From Dermacentor variabilis (taxonomy: Eukaryota; Arthropoda; Arachnida; Ixodida; Ixodidae), in assembly GCF_050947875.1 (NCBI RefSeq), contig NC_134572.1:155021105-155085104 (forward strand): 64,000 bases of DNA, written 5' to 3'. Shown piece after piece: positions 23,901 through 34,905 of this stretch. The notes under the pieces were generated by a model, which saw only the letters and a list, made by a program, of their open reading frames with translations, was not told where the DNA came from and ran no database searches. A program made the position numbers and the translations under genes. Positions within the stretch are counted from its first letter, which is position 1. Each line of letters starts with the position of its first letter.

Positions 23901-26900
23901 TTGTCTCGCAAACCAGATTTATTTCAAGGGAATTTCCCACGTCTCAATAATTTCTCTCGTCGTATACGAGTGCTGATTGCCGTGTTATAGTTTGTTAACG
24001 AAGCTTCCCCTCAAGTCTAAATATTTTAAGGCAGTTTTCCTAGTGTATAAAGCCGCTCGAGTTCACGCTGCTCCTCTGGCGGCCATTTTTCAAAGAAATT
24101 ATGCCTTCCAACCACTCAGAATGCCGGTGACAACTTCACGTTTGATCAATTCTGGATATTGTAAATAGTAAACAGCTACTTTTGCTTACATGATCGGCCA
24201 TGACATTGAAATTGCTGATACAGCGGAAAGCATTGCACCGGATGCACATATATAGAACTGTGTATGTTGAGCGAGATAAGAGCTGCACTATAGGCATCGC
24301 AGGCAGTTTTAACTGGAGGAAAACTTGGCAAGTGCGCCTCGAATGATAAATTGTTTTGTCTAAACCGACACAGCGCGAATTGGTAGGCTGCATGAAAGAG
24401 AGACATTCTTATTGAATGACAGGAAGTTATTCGGCATATATCTGGCGATCACTCCGGAAATGGTTGTTGTGGAACGACGAGTCGGTTCTGATGTACTTCG
24501 CTATAAAAACGCGCGAGATAGTGTCGAGCAGCCTATATTGGCTTTTGTGTGTGTATATATATATCAATTCCAAATATTGTAAGGCAGTTTGTCGTGTGCG
24601 TATCATGGACACGCATGCTTATATCGCCTTCCGTTTCCCTACCACGGTTGCGCTTTAAAACCAACAGCGCGCGCATGTGATCCCATAGATGAGATGAATA
24701 CATATATATAGAAAAGTATCAGTCATAGCTCTCGTAGTATAGCCTTCTGAGCCGTTTCCCTTTTCTTTTTCTTCTCTTTGTTTTTTCTTTGAAAGAAGTC
24801 CTATTAGGGTTATTATAATTACACGAAGGTATTTCGCCCTCGCCAGCAGCAGTATTTGAGATAGCTATTCCGGCGGCTAGCTTCCCACGCTATGCGTGGC
24901 GCCCCCGCACCTGTTTAAGCTTTTTCCTAGACGCTAGAGCTACACAATATCCGCGCAACCTTGAGCGATCGGAAAGCGCGTTTTCCACCCTGGGCCGACG
25001 GAGAGGGGAGATTTCGTTCCGGCCGCGAAGCTCTCTACATCTCAGTAAGGTGCCTCGCGGTGGTCTCGTGCTGAAGATGCCCTCTCGGTGAGCGCATATT
25101 TCCCCCCTCATCTTTTAAGAGATTCAATACTTACAAGCATTTGTCTCGCAAACCAGATTTATTTCAAGGGAATTTCCCACGTCTCAATAATTTCTCTCGT
25201 CGTATACGAGTGCTGATTGCCGTGTTATAGTTTGTTAACGAAGCTTCCCCTCAAGTCTAAATATTTTAAGGCAGTTTTCCTAGTGTATAAAGCCGCTCGA
25301 GTTCACGCTGCTCCTCTGGCGGCCATTTTTCAAAGAAATTATGCCTTCCAACCACTCAGAATGCCGGTGACAACTTCACGTTTGATCAATTCTGGATATT
25401 GTAAATAGTAAACAGCTACTTTTGCTTACATGATCGGCCATGACATTGAAATTGCTGATACAGCGGAAAGCATTGCACCGGATGCACATATATAGAACTG
25501 TGTATGTTGAGCGAGATAAGAGCTGCACTATAGGCATCGCAGGCAGTTTTAACTGGAGGAAAACTTGGCAAGTGCGCCTCGAATGATAAATTGTTTTGTC
25601 TAAACCGACACAGCGCGAATTGGTAGGCTGCATGAAAGAGAGACATTCTTATTGAATGACAGGAAGTTATTCGGCATATATCTGGCGATCACTCCGGAAA
25701 TGGTTGTTGTGGAACGACGAGTCGGTTCTGATGTACTTCGCTATAAAAACGCGCGAGATAGTGTCGAGCAGCCTATATTGGCTTTTGTGTGTGTATATAT
25801 ATATCAATTCTAAATATTGTAAGGCAGTTTGTCGTGTGCGTATCATGGACACGCATGCTTATATCGCCTTCCGTTTCCCTACCACGGTTGCGCTTTAAAA
25901 CCAACAGCGCGCGCATGCGATCCCATAGATGAGATGAATACATATATATAGAAAAGTATCAGTCATAGCTCTCGTAGTATAGCCTTCTGAGCCGTTTCCC
26001 TTTTCTTTTTCTTCTCTTTGTTTTTTCTTTGAAAGAAGTCCTATTAGGGTTATTATAATTACACGAAGGTATTTCGCCCTCGCCAGCAGCAGTACTTGAG
26101 ATAGCTATTCCGGCGGCTAGCTTCCCACGCTATGCGTGGCGCCCCCGCACCTGTTTAAGCTTTTTCCTAGACGCTAGAGCTACACAATATCCGCGCAACC
26201 TTGAGCGATCGGAAAGCGCGTTTTCCACCCTGGGCCGACGGAGAGGGGAGATTTCGTTCCGGCCGCGAAGCTCTCTACATCTCAGTAAGGTGCCTCGCGG
26301 TGGTCTCGTGCTGAAGATGCCCTCTCGGTGAGCGCATATTTCCCCCCTCATCTTTTAAGAGATTCAATACATACAAGCATTTGTCTCGCAAACCAGATTT
26401 ATTTCAAGGGAATTTCCCACGTCTCAATAATTTCTCTCGTCGTATACGAGTGCTGATTGCCGTGTTATAGTTTGTTAACGAAGCTTCCCCTCAAGTCTAA
26501 ATATTTTAAGGCAGTTTTCCTAGTGTATAAAGCCGCTCGAGTTCACGCTGCTCCTCTGGCGGCCATTTTTCAAAGAAATTATGCCTTCCAACCACTCAGA
26601 ATGCCGGTGACAACTTCACGTTTGATCAATTCTGGATATTGTAAATAGTAAACAGCTACTTTTGCTTACATGATCGGCCATGACATTGAAATTGCTGATA
26701 CAGCGGAAAGCATTGCACCGGATGCACATATATAGAACTGTGTATGTTGAGCGAGATAAGAGCTGCACTATAGGCATCGCAGGCAGTTTTAACTGGAGGA
26801 AAACTTGGCAAGTGCGCCTCGAATGATAAATTGTTTTGTCTAAACCGAAACAGCGCGAATTGGTAGGCTGCATGAAAGAGAGACATTCTTATTGAATGAC

Positions 26901-27190
26901 AGGAAGTTATTCGGCATATATCTGGCGATCACTCCGGAAATGGTTGTTGTGGAACGACGAGTCGGTTCTGATGTACTTCGCTATAAAAACGCGCGAGATA
27001 GTGTCGAGCAGCCTATATTGGCTTTTGTGTGTGTATATATATATCAATTCTAAATATTGTAAGGCAGTTTGTCGTGTGCGTATCATGGACACGCATGCTT
27101 ATATCGCCTTCCGTTTCCCTACCACGGTTGCGCTTTAAAACCAACAGCGCGCGCATGCGATCCCATAGATGAGATGAATACATATATATA
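20991..27190. repeat. Higher-order repeat block 1 (monomers 4-8, 6200 bp)
   Basis: Variants at five monomer offsets define five monomer types. Offset 72 is G in monomers 4 and 6 and T in 5, 7 and 8. Offset 898 is C in 4, 6 and 7 and A in 5 and 8. Offset 1207 is T only in 6. Offsets 144 and 420 are T only in 7. The same order recurs in monomers 9-13. Confidence 0.75.
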
Positions 27191-30100
27191 GAAAAGTATC
27201 AGTCATAGCTCTCGTAGTATAGCCTTCTGAGCCGTTTCCCTTTTCTTTTTCTTCTCTTTGTTGTTTCTTTGAAAGAAGTCCTATTAGGGTTATTATAATT
27301 ACACGAAGGTATTTCGCCCTCGCCAGCAGCAGTACTTGAGATAGCTATTCCGGCGGCTAGCTTCCCACGCTATGCGTGGCGCCCCCGCACCTGTTTAAGC
27401 TTTTTCCTAGACGCTAGAGCTACACAATATCCGCGCAACCTTGAGCGATCGGAAAGCGCGTTTTCCACCCTGGGCCGACGGAGAGGGGAGATTTCGTTCC
27501 GGCCGCGAAGCTCTCTACATCTCAGTAAGGTGCCTCGCGGTGGTCTCGTGCTGAAGATGCCCTCTCGGTGAGCGCATATTTCCCCCCTCATCTTTTAAGA
27601 GATTCAATACATACAAGCATTTGTCTCGCAAACCAGATTTATTTCAAGGGAATTTCCCACGTCTCAATAATTTCTCTCGTCGTATACGAGTGCTGATTGC
27701 CGTGTTATAGTTTGTTAACGAAGCTTCCCCTCAAGTCTAAATATTTTAAGGCAGTTTTCCTAGTGTATAAAGCCGCTCGAGTTCACGCTGCTCCTCTGGC
27801 GGCCATTTTTCAAAGAAATTATGCCTTCCAACCACTCAGAATGCCGGTGACAACTTCACGTTTGATCAATTCTGGATATTGTAAATAGTAAACAGCTACT
27901 TTTGCTTACATGATCGGCCATGACATTGAAATTGCTGATACAGCGGAAAGCATTGCACCGGATGCACATATATAGAACTGTGTATGTTGAGCGAGATAAG
28001 AGCTGCACTATAGGCATCGCAGGCAGTTTTAACTGGAGGAAAACTTGGCAAGTGCGCCTCGAATGATAAATTGTTTTGTCTAAACCGACACAGCGCGAAT
28101 TGGTAGGCTGCATGAAAGAGAGACATTCTTATTGAATGACAGGAAGTTATTCGGCATATATCTGGCGATCACTCCGGAAATGGTTGTTGTGGAACGACGA
28201 GTCGGTTCTGATGTACTTCGCTATAAAAACGCGCGAGATAGTGTCGAGCAGCCTATATTGGCTTTTGTGTGTGTATATATATATCAATTCTAAATATTGT
28301 AAGGCAGTTTGTCGTGTGCGTATCATGGACACGCATGCTTATATCGCCTTCCGTTTCCCTACCACGGTTGCGCTTTAAAACCAACAGCGCGCGCATGCGA
28401 TCCCATAGATGAGATGAATACATATATATAGAAAAGTATCAGTCATAGCTCTCGTAGTATAGCCTTCTGAGCCGTTTCCCTTTTCTTTTTCTTCTCTTTG
28501 TTTTTTCTTTGAAAGAAGTCCTATTAGGGTTATTATAATTACACGAAGGTATTTCGCCCTCGCCAGCAGCAGTACTTGAGATAGCTATTCCGGCGGCTAG
28601 CTTCCCACGCTATGCGTGGCGCCCCCGCACCTGTTTAAGCTTTTTCCTAGACGCTAGAGCTACACAATATCCGCGCAACCTTGAGCGATCGGAAAGCGCG
28701 TTTTCCACCCTGGGCCGACGGAGAGGGGAGATTTCGTTCCGGCCGCGAAGCTCTCTACATCTCAGTAAGGTGCCTCGCGGTGGTCTCGTGCTGAAGATGC
28801 CCTCTCGGTGAGCGCATATTTCCCCCCTCATCTTTTAAGAGATTCAATACATACAAGCATTTGTCTCGCAAACCAGATTTATTTCAAGGGAATTTCCCAC
28901 GTCTCAATAATTTCTCTCGTCGTATACGAGTGCTGATTGCCGTGTTATAGTTTGTTAACGAAGCTTCCCCTCAAGTCTAAATATTTTAAGGCAGTTTTCC
29001 TAGTGTATAAAGCCGCTCGAGTTCACGCTGCTCCTCTGGCGGCCATTTTTCAAAGAAATTATGCCTTCCAACCACTCAGAATGCCGGTGACAACTTCACG
29101 TTTGATCAATTCTGGATATTGTAAATAGTAAACAGCTACTTTTGCTTACATGATCGGCCATGACATTGAAATTGCTGATACAGCGGAAAGCATTGCACCG
29201 GATGCACATATATAGAACTGTGTATGTTGAGCGAGATAAGAGCTGCACTATAGGCATCGCAGGCAGTTTTAACTGGAGGAAAACTTGGCAAGTGCGCCTC
29301 GAATGATAAATTGTTTTGTCTAAACCGAAACAGCGCGAATTGGTAGGCTGCATGAAAGAGAGACATTCTTATTGAATGACAGGAAGTTATTCGGCATATA
29401 TCTGGCGATCACTCCGGAAATGGTTGTTGTGGAACGACGAGTCGGTTCTGATGTACTTCGCTATAAAAACGCGCGAGATAGTGTCGAGCAGCCTATATTG
29501 GCTTTTGTGTGTGTATATATATATCAATTCTAAATATTGTAAGGCAGTTTGTCGTGTGCGTATCATGGACACGCATGCTTATATCGCCTTCCGTTTCCCT
29601 ACCACGGTTGCGCTTTAAAACCAACAGCGCGCGCATGCGATCCCATAGATGAGATGAATACATATATATAGAAAAGTATCAGTCATAGCTCTCGTAGTAT
29701 AGCCTTCTGAGCCGTTTCCCTTTTCTTTTTCTTCTCTTTGTTGTTTCTTTGAAAGAAGTCCTATTAGGGTTATTATAATTACACGAAGGTATTTCGCCCT
29801 CGCCAGCAGCAGTACTTGAGATAGCTATTCCGGCGGCTAGCTTCCCACGCTATGCGTGGCGCCCCCGCACCTGTTTAAGCTTTTTCCTAGACGCTAGAGC
29901 TACACAATATCCGCGCAACCTTGAGCGATCGGAAAGCGCGTTTTCCACCCTGGGCCGACGGAGAGGGGAGATTTCGTTCCGGCCGCGAAGCTCTCTACAT
30001 CTCAGTAAGGTGCCTCGCGGTGGTCTCGTGCTGAAGATGCCCTCTCGGTGAGCGCATATTTCCCCCCTCATCTTTTAAGAGATTCAATACATACAAGCAT

Positions 30101-33100
30101 TTGTCTCGCAAACCAGATTTATTTCAAGGGAATTTCCCACGTCTCAATAATTTCTCTCGTCGTATACGAGTGCTGATTGCCGTGTTATAGTTTGTTAACG
30201 AAGCTTCCCCTCAAGTCTAAATATTTTAAGGCAGTTTTCCTAGTGTATAAAGCCGCTCGAGTTCACGCTGCTCCTCTGGCGGCCATTTTTCAAAGAAATT
30301 ATGCCTTCCAACCACTCAGAATGCCGGTGACAACTTCACGTTTGATCAATTCTGGATATTGTAAATAGTAAACAGCTACTTTTGCTTACATGATCGGCCA
30401 TGACATTGAAATTGCTGATACAGCGGAAAGCATTGCACCGGATGCACATATATAGAACTGTGTATGTTGAGCGAGATAAGAGCTGCACTATAGGCATCGC
30501 AGGCAGTTTTAACTGGAGGAAAACTTGGCAAGTGCGCCTCGAATGATAAATTGTTTTGTCTAAACCGACACAGCGCGAATTGGTAGGCTGCATGAAAGAG
30601 AGACATTCTTATTGAATGACAGGAAGTTATTCGGCATATATCTGGCGATCACTCCGGAAATGGTTGTTGTGGAACGACGAGTCGGTTCTGATGTACTTCG
30701 CTATAAAAACGCGCGAGATAGTGTCGAGCAGCCTATATTGGCTTTTGTGTGTGTATATATATATCAATTCTAAATATTGTAAGGCAGTTTGTCGTGTGCG
30801 TATCATGGACACGCATGCTTATATCGCCTTCCGTTTCCCTACCACGGTTGCGCTTTAAAACCAACAGCGCGCGCATGTGATCCCATAGATGAGATGAATA
30901 CATATATATAGAAAAGTATCAGTCATAGCTCTCGTAGTATAGCCTTCTGAGCCGTTTCCCTTTTCTTTTTCTTCTCTTTGTTTTTTCTTTGAAAGAAGTC
31001 CTATTAGGGTTATTATAATTACACGAAGGTATTTCGCCCTCGCCAGCAGCAGTATTTGAGATAGCTATTCCGGCGGCTAGCTTCCCACGCTATGCGTGGC
31101 GCCCCCGCACCTGTTTAAGCTTTTTCCTAGACGCTAGAGCTACACAATATCCGCGCAACCTTGAGCGATCGGAAAGCGCGTTTTCCACCCTGGGCCGACG
31201 GAGAGGGGAGATTTCGTTCCGGCCGCGAAGCTCTCTACATCTCAGTAAGGTGCCTCGCGGTGGTCTCGTGCTGAAGATGCCCTCTCGGTGAGCGCATATT
31301 TCCCCCCTCATCTTTTAAGAGATTCAATACTTACAAGCATTTGTCTCGCAAACCAGATTTATTTCAAGGGAATTTCCCACGTCTCAATAATTTCTCTCGT
31401 CGTATACGAGTGCTGATTGCCGTGTTATAGTTTGTTAACGAAGCTTCCCCTCAAGTCTAAATATTTTAAGGCAGTTTTCCTAGTGTATAAAGCCGCTCGA
31501 GTTCACGCTGCTCCTCTGGCGGCCATTTTTCAAAGAAATTATGCCTTCCAACCACTCAGAATGCCGGTGACAACTTCACGTTTGATCAATTCTGGATATT
31601 GTAAATAGTAAACAGCTACTTTTGCTTACATGATCGGCCATGACATTGAAATTGCTGATACAGCGGAAAGCATTGCACCGGATGCACATATATAGAACTG
31701 TGTATGTTGAGCGAGATAAGAGCTGCACTATAGGCATCGCAGGCAGTTTTAACTGGAGGAAAACTTGGCAAGTGCGCCTCGAATGATAAATTGTTTTGTC
31801 TAAACCGAAACAGCGCGAATTGGTAGGCTGCATGAAAGAGAGACATTCTTATTGAATGACAGGAAGTTATTCGGCATATATCTGGCGATCACTCCGGAAA
31901 TGGTTGTTGTGGAACGACGAGTCGGTTCTGATGTACTTCGCTATAAAAACGCGCGAGATAGTGTCGAGCAGCCTATATTGGCTTTTGTGTGTGTATATAT
32001 ATATCAATTCTAAATATTGTAAGGCAGTTTGTCGTGTGCGTATCATGGACACGCATGCTTATATCGCCTTCCGTTTCCCTACCACGGTTGCGCTTTAAAA
32101 CCAACAGCGCGCGCATGCGATCCCATAGATGAGATGAATACATATATATAGAAAAGTATCAGTCATAGCTCTCGTAGTATAGCCTTCTGAGCCGTTTCCC
32201 TTTTCTTTTTCTTCTCTTTGTTTTTTCTTTGAAAGAAGTCCTATTAGGGTTATTATAATTACACGAAGGTATTTCGCCCTCGCCAGCAGCAGTACTTGAG
32301 ATAGCTATTCCGGCGGCTAGCTTCCCACGCTATGCGTGGCGCCCCCGCACCTGTTTAAGCTTTTTCCTAGACGCTAGAGCTACACAATATCCGCGCAACC
32401 TTGAGCGATCGGAAAGCGCGTTTTCCACCCTGGGCCGACGGAGAGGGGAGATTTCGTTCCGGCCGCGAAGCTCTCTACATCTCAGTAAGGTGCCTCGCGG
32501 TGGTCTCGTGCTGAAGATGCCCTCTCGGTGAGCGCATATTTCCCCCCTCATCTTTTAAGAGATTCAATACATACAAGCATTTGTCTCGCAAACCAAGATT
32601 TATTTAAAGGGAATTTCCCACGTCTCAATAATTTCTCTCGTCGTATACGAGTGCTGATTGCCGTGTTATAGTTTGTTAACGAGGCTTCCCCTCAAGTCTA
32701 AATATTTTAAGGCAGTTTTCCTAGTGTATAAAGCCGCTCGAGTTCACGCTGCTCCTCTGGCGGCCATTTTTCAAAGAAATTATGCCTTCCAACCACTCAG
32801 AATGCCGGTGACAACTTCACGTTTGATCAATTCTGGATATTGTAAATAGTAAACAGCTACTTTTGCTTACATGATCGGCCATGACATTGAAATTGCTGAT
32901 ACAGCGGAAAGCATTGCACCGGATGCACATATATAGAACTGTGTATGTTGAGCGAGATAAGAGCTGCACTATAGGCATCGCAGGCAGTTTTAACTGGAGG
33001 AAAACTTGGCAAGTGCGCCTCGAATGATAAATTGTTTTGTCTAAACCGAAACAGCGCGAATTGGTAGGCTGCATGAAAGAGAGACATTCTTATTGAATGA

Positions 33101-33391
33101 CAGGAAGTTATTCGGCATATATCTGGCGATCACTCCGGAAATGGTTGTTGTGGAACGACGAGTCGGTTCTGATGTACTTCGCTATAAAAACGCGCGAGAT
33201 AGTGTCGAGCAGCCTATATTGGCTTTTGTGTGTGTATATATATATCAATTCTAAATATTGTAAGGCAGTTTGTCGTGTGCGTATCATGGACACGCATGCT
33301 TATATCGCCTTCCGTTTCCCTACCACGGTTGCGCTTTAAAACCAACAGCGCGCGCATGCGATCCCATAGATGAGATGAATACATATATATA
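27191..33391. repeat. Higher-order repeat block 2 (monomers 9-13, 6201 bp)
   Basis: Monomers 9, 10, 11, 12 and 13 repeat the variant order of 4, 5, 6, 7 and 8. Offset 72 reads G, T, G, T, T. The rare T at offset 1207 is in monomer 11 (30878), and the rare T pair at offsets 144 and 420 is in monomer 12 (31055, 31331). The one conflict is offset 898 of monomer 12, which is A rather than C. Monomer 14 opens with G at offset 72, as a third block would. Confidence 0.75.
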
Positions 33392-34080
33392 GAAAAGTAT
33401 CAGTCATAGCTCTCGTAGTATAGCCTTCTGAGCCGTTTCCCTTTTCTTTTTCTTCTCTTTGTTGTTTCTTTGAAAGAAGTCCTATTAGGGTTATTATAAT
33501 TACACGAAGGTATTTCGCCCTCGCCAGCAGCAGTACTTGAGATAGCTATTCCGGCGGCTAGCTTCCCACGCTATGCGTGGCGCCCCCGCACCTGTTTAAG
33601 CTTTTTCCTAGACGCTAGAGCTACACAATATCCGCGCAACCTTGAGCGATCGGAAAGCGCGTTTTCCACCCTGGGCCGACGGAGAGGGGAGATTTCGTTC
33701 CGGCCGCGAAGCTCTCTACATCTCAGTAAGGGGCCTCGCGGTGGTCTCGTGCTGAAGATGCCCTCTCGGTGAGCGCATATTTCCCCCCTCATCTTTTAAG
33801 AGATTCAATACATACAAGCATTTGTCTCGCAAACCAGATTTATTTCAAGGGAATTTCCCACGTCTCAATAATTTCTCTCGTCGTATACGAGTGCTGATTG
33901 CCGTGTTATAGTTTGTTAACGAAGCTTCCCCTCAAGTCTAAATATTTTAAGGCAGTTTTCCTAGTGTATAAAGCCGCTCGAGTTCACGCTGCTCCTCTGG
34001 CGGCCATTTTTCCTAGAAATTATGCCTGGACAACATCAGTCCCTTTCCACATAAGTATGAGGCTCGGAGCAGGAGCTTTG

Positions 34081-34165
34081 GCGCTTGAAAATAACCGTTG
34101 GCTTTACGAACCAACCGACTGAGCTACCTTTCCGGGCAACATTGAAGGATCACGAGTTCAAATCA
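34081..34165. other. tRNA-like module in the RTE leader (degenerate)
   Basis: On the minus strand TAGCTCAGTCGGTT (34113-34126) resembles a pol III A box. On the plus strand GTTCAAATC (34155-34163) resembles a T-arm/B box. The two lie on opposite strands, so this is not one intact tRNA-like unit. It may be two overlapping remnants. A further plus-strand T-arm-like GTGATTCAAATCCC is at 34721-34734. Confidence 0.35.
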
Positions 34166-34433
34166 CATGTTACGTTCCTTTTTTTTCTTCCTTTCTTTTT
34201 CTTTTTCTTTTAATGTATTTTCCTTCTTTTTATCACTGTACGGAAACCCTCCTTTAAAAAAAAATAATAATTATATATCCTCAATTATGTGTGGCCACAC
34301 ATGTGCAGGTCATAAATACCAGGTTCTCTAGCCGAGTGCCATCCATGCGGTATAACCGAGCTCAGATTGGTCCACCTTGACTGATCAAATAGGGCACCAC
34401 TGTAGGTTAAATGAGGCGTACAACTCCTGCGGG

Positions 34434-34673
34434 ACCCACCGTGGTTGCTCAGTGGTCATGGTGTTAGACTGCTGAGCACGAGGTCGCGGGATCGGACCCC
34501 GGCCACGGCGGCCGCATTTCGATGGGGGCGAAATGCGAAAACACCCGTGTACTTAGAATTAGGTGCACGTTAAAGAACCCCAGGTGGTCGAAATTTTCGG
34601 AGTCCTCCACTACGGCGTGCATAATCAGAAAGTGGTTTTGTCACGCAAAACACCATAATTCAATTTTTAATTT
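34434..34673 (+). mobile_element. Tick tRNA-derived SINE (Ruka-like) inside the RTE leader
   Basis: The 5' part is tRNA-like: A box TGGTTGCTCAGTGG, B-box region GGTCGCGGGATCGGACCCC, and complementary ends CCGTGG/CCACGG. A conserved body follows (TTAAAGAACCCCAGGTGGTC). A 12-bp target duplication AACTCCTGCGGG flanks it at 34422-34433 and 34674-34685. A second copy of the same family is at 61025-61260. SINEs of this type are known from ixodid ticks; the family name is my recollection, not a database match. Confidence 0.88.
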
Positions 34674-34905
34674 AACTCCTGCGGGGACGGTAGAGTATCC
34701 GTCTCCAGTGCAAGAGGACCGTGATTCAAATCCCAGTGCCGCGCAATTCTCCACCGGGAAATACAAACAAAAAAACCGTGTGTTGAGAAAATTGCACAAA
34801 CAGGCCTGGAGTGCGGCCTGATCCCGGTGACCAGAACCGGTAACGCACTCTCTCACCAGAGCAGGATTGGCCACCCTGGTGCAGTACTTGGCCACAACCT
34901 CCTAT

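Larger units (their letters stand above)
17271..34027. repeat. Tandem array of a 1240-bp monomer, 13 full copies plus a partial 14th
   Basis: Counting from GAAAAGTATCAGTCATAGCT, monomers start at 17271, 18511, 19751, 20991, 22231, 23471, 24711, 25951, 27191, 28431, 29671, 30911, 32151 and 33392. All are exactly 1240 bp except the 13th (1241, from an AA insertion near 32595). The 14th breaks off at about 34014-34027 and runs into the RTE leader. Interior copies differ by only a few bases; the first, 13th and 14th carry the most private changes, as expected for array edges. Open frames recur in every unit but resemble no protein. Each unit has a perfect hairpin CCACGC-TAT-GCGTGG (17445-17459 in the first), TATA-like motifs and three diverged internal sub-repeats. 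Confidence 0.97.

Noticed and set aside
17271..34027. Recurrent open frames in each satellite monomer (four to five per unit, 60-85 residues)
   Set aside because: They overlap on both strands, have no signal, domain or codon structure, and are identical only because the monomers are. They are not genes.
17271..34027. 5S or other rRNA / snRNA / histone tandem gene array
   Set aside because: I looked for 5S rRNA internal-control-like text, tRNA boxes and histone-like frames in the monomer and found none.
17271..34027. CRISPR-like array
   Set aside because: The regular spacing is a 1240-bp satellite in a eukaryotic genome, with no short repeats separated by unique spacers.
34867..34905. Start of the RTE protein at 34867
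   Set aside because: That codon is TTG. The first in-frame ATG after the upstream stops is at 34906.
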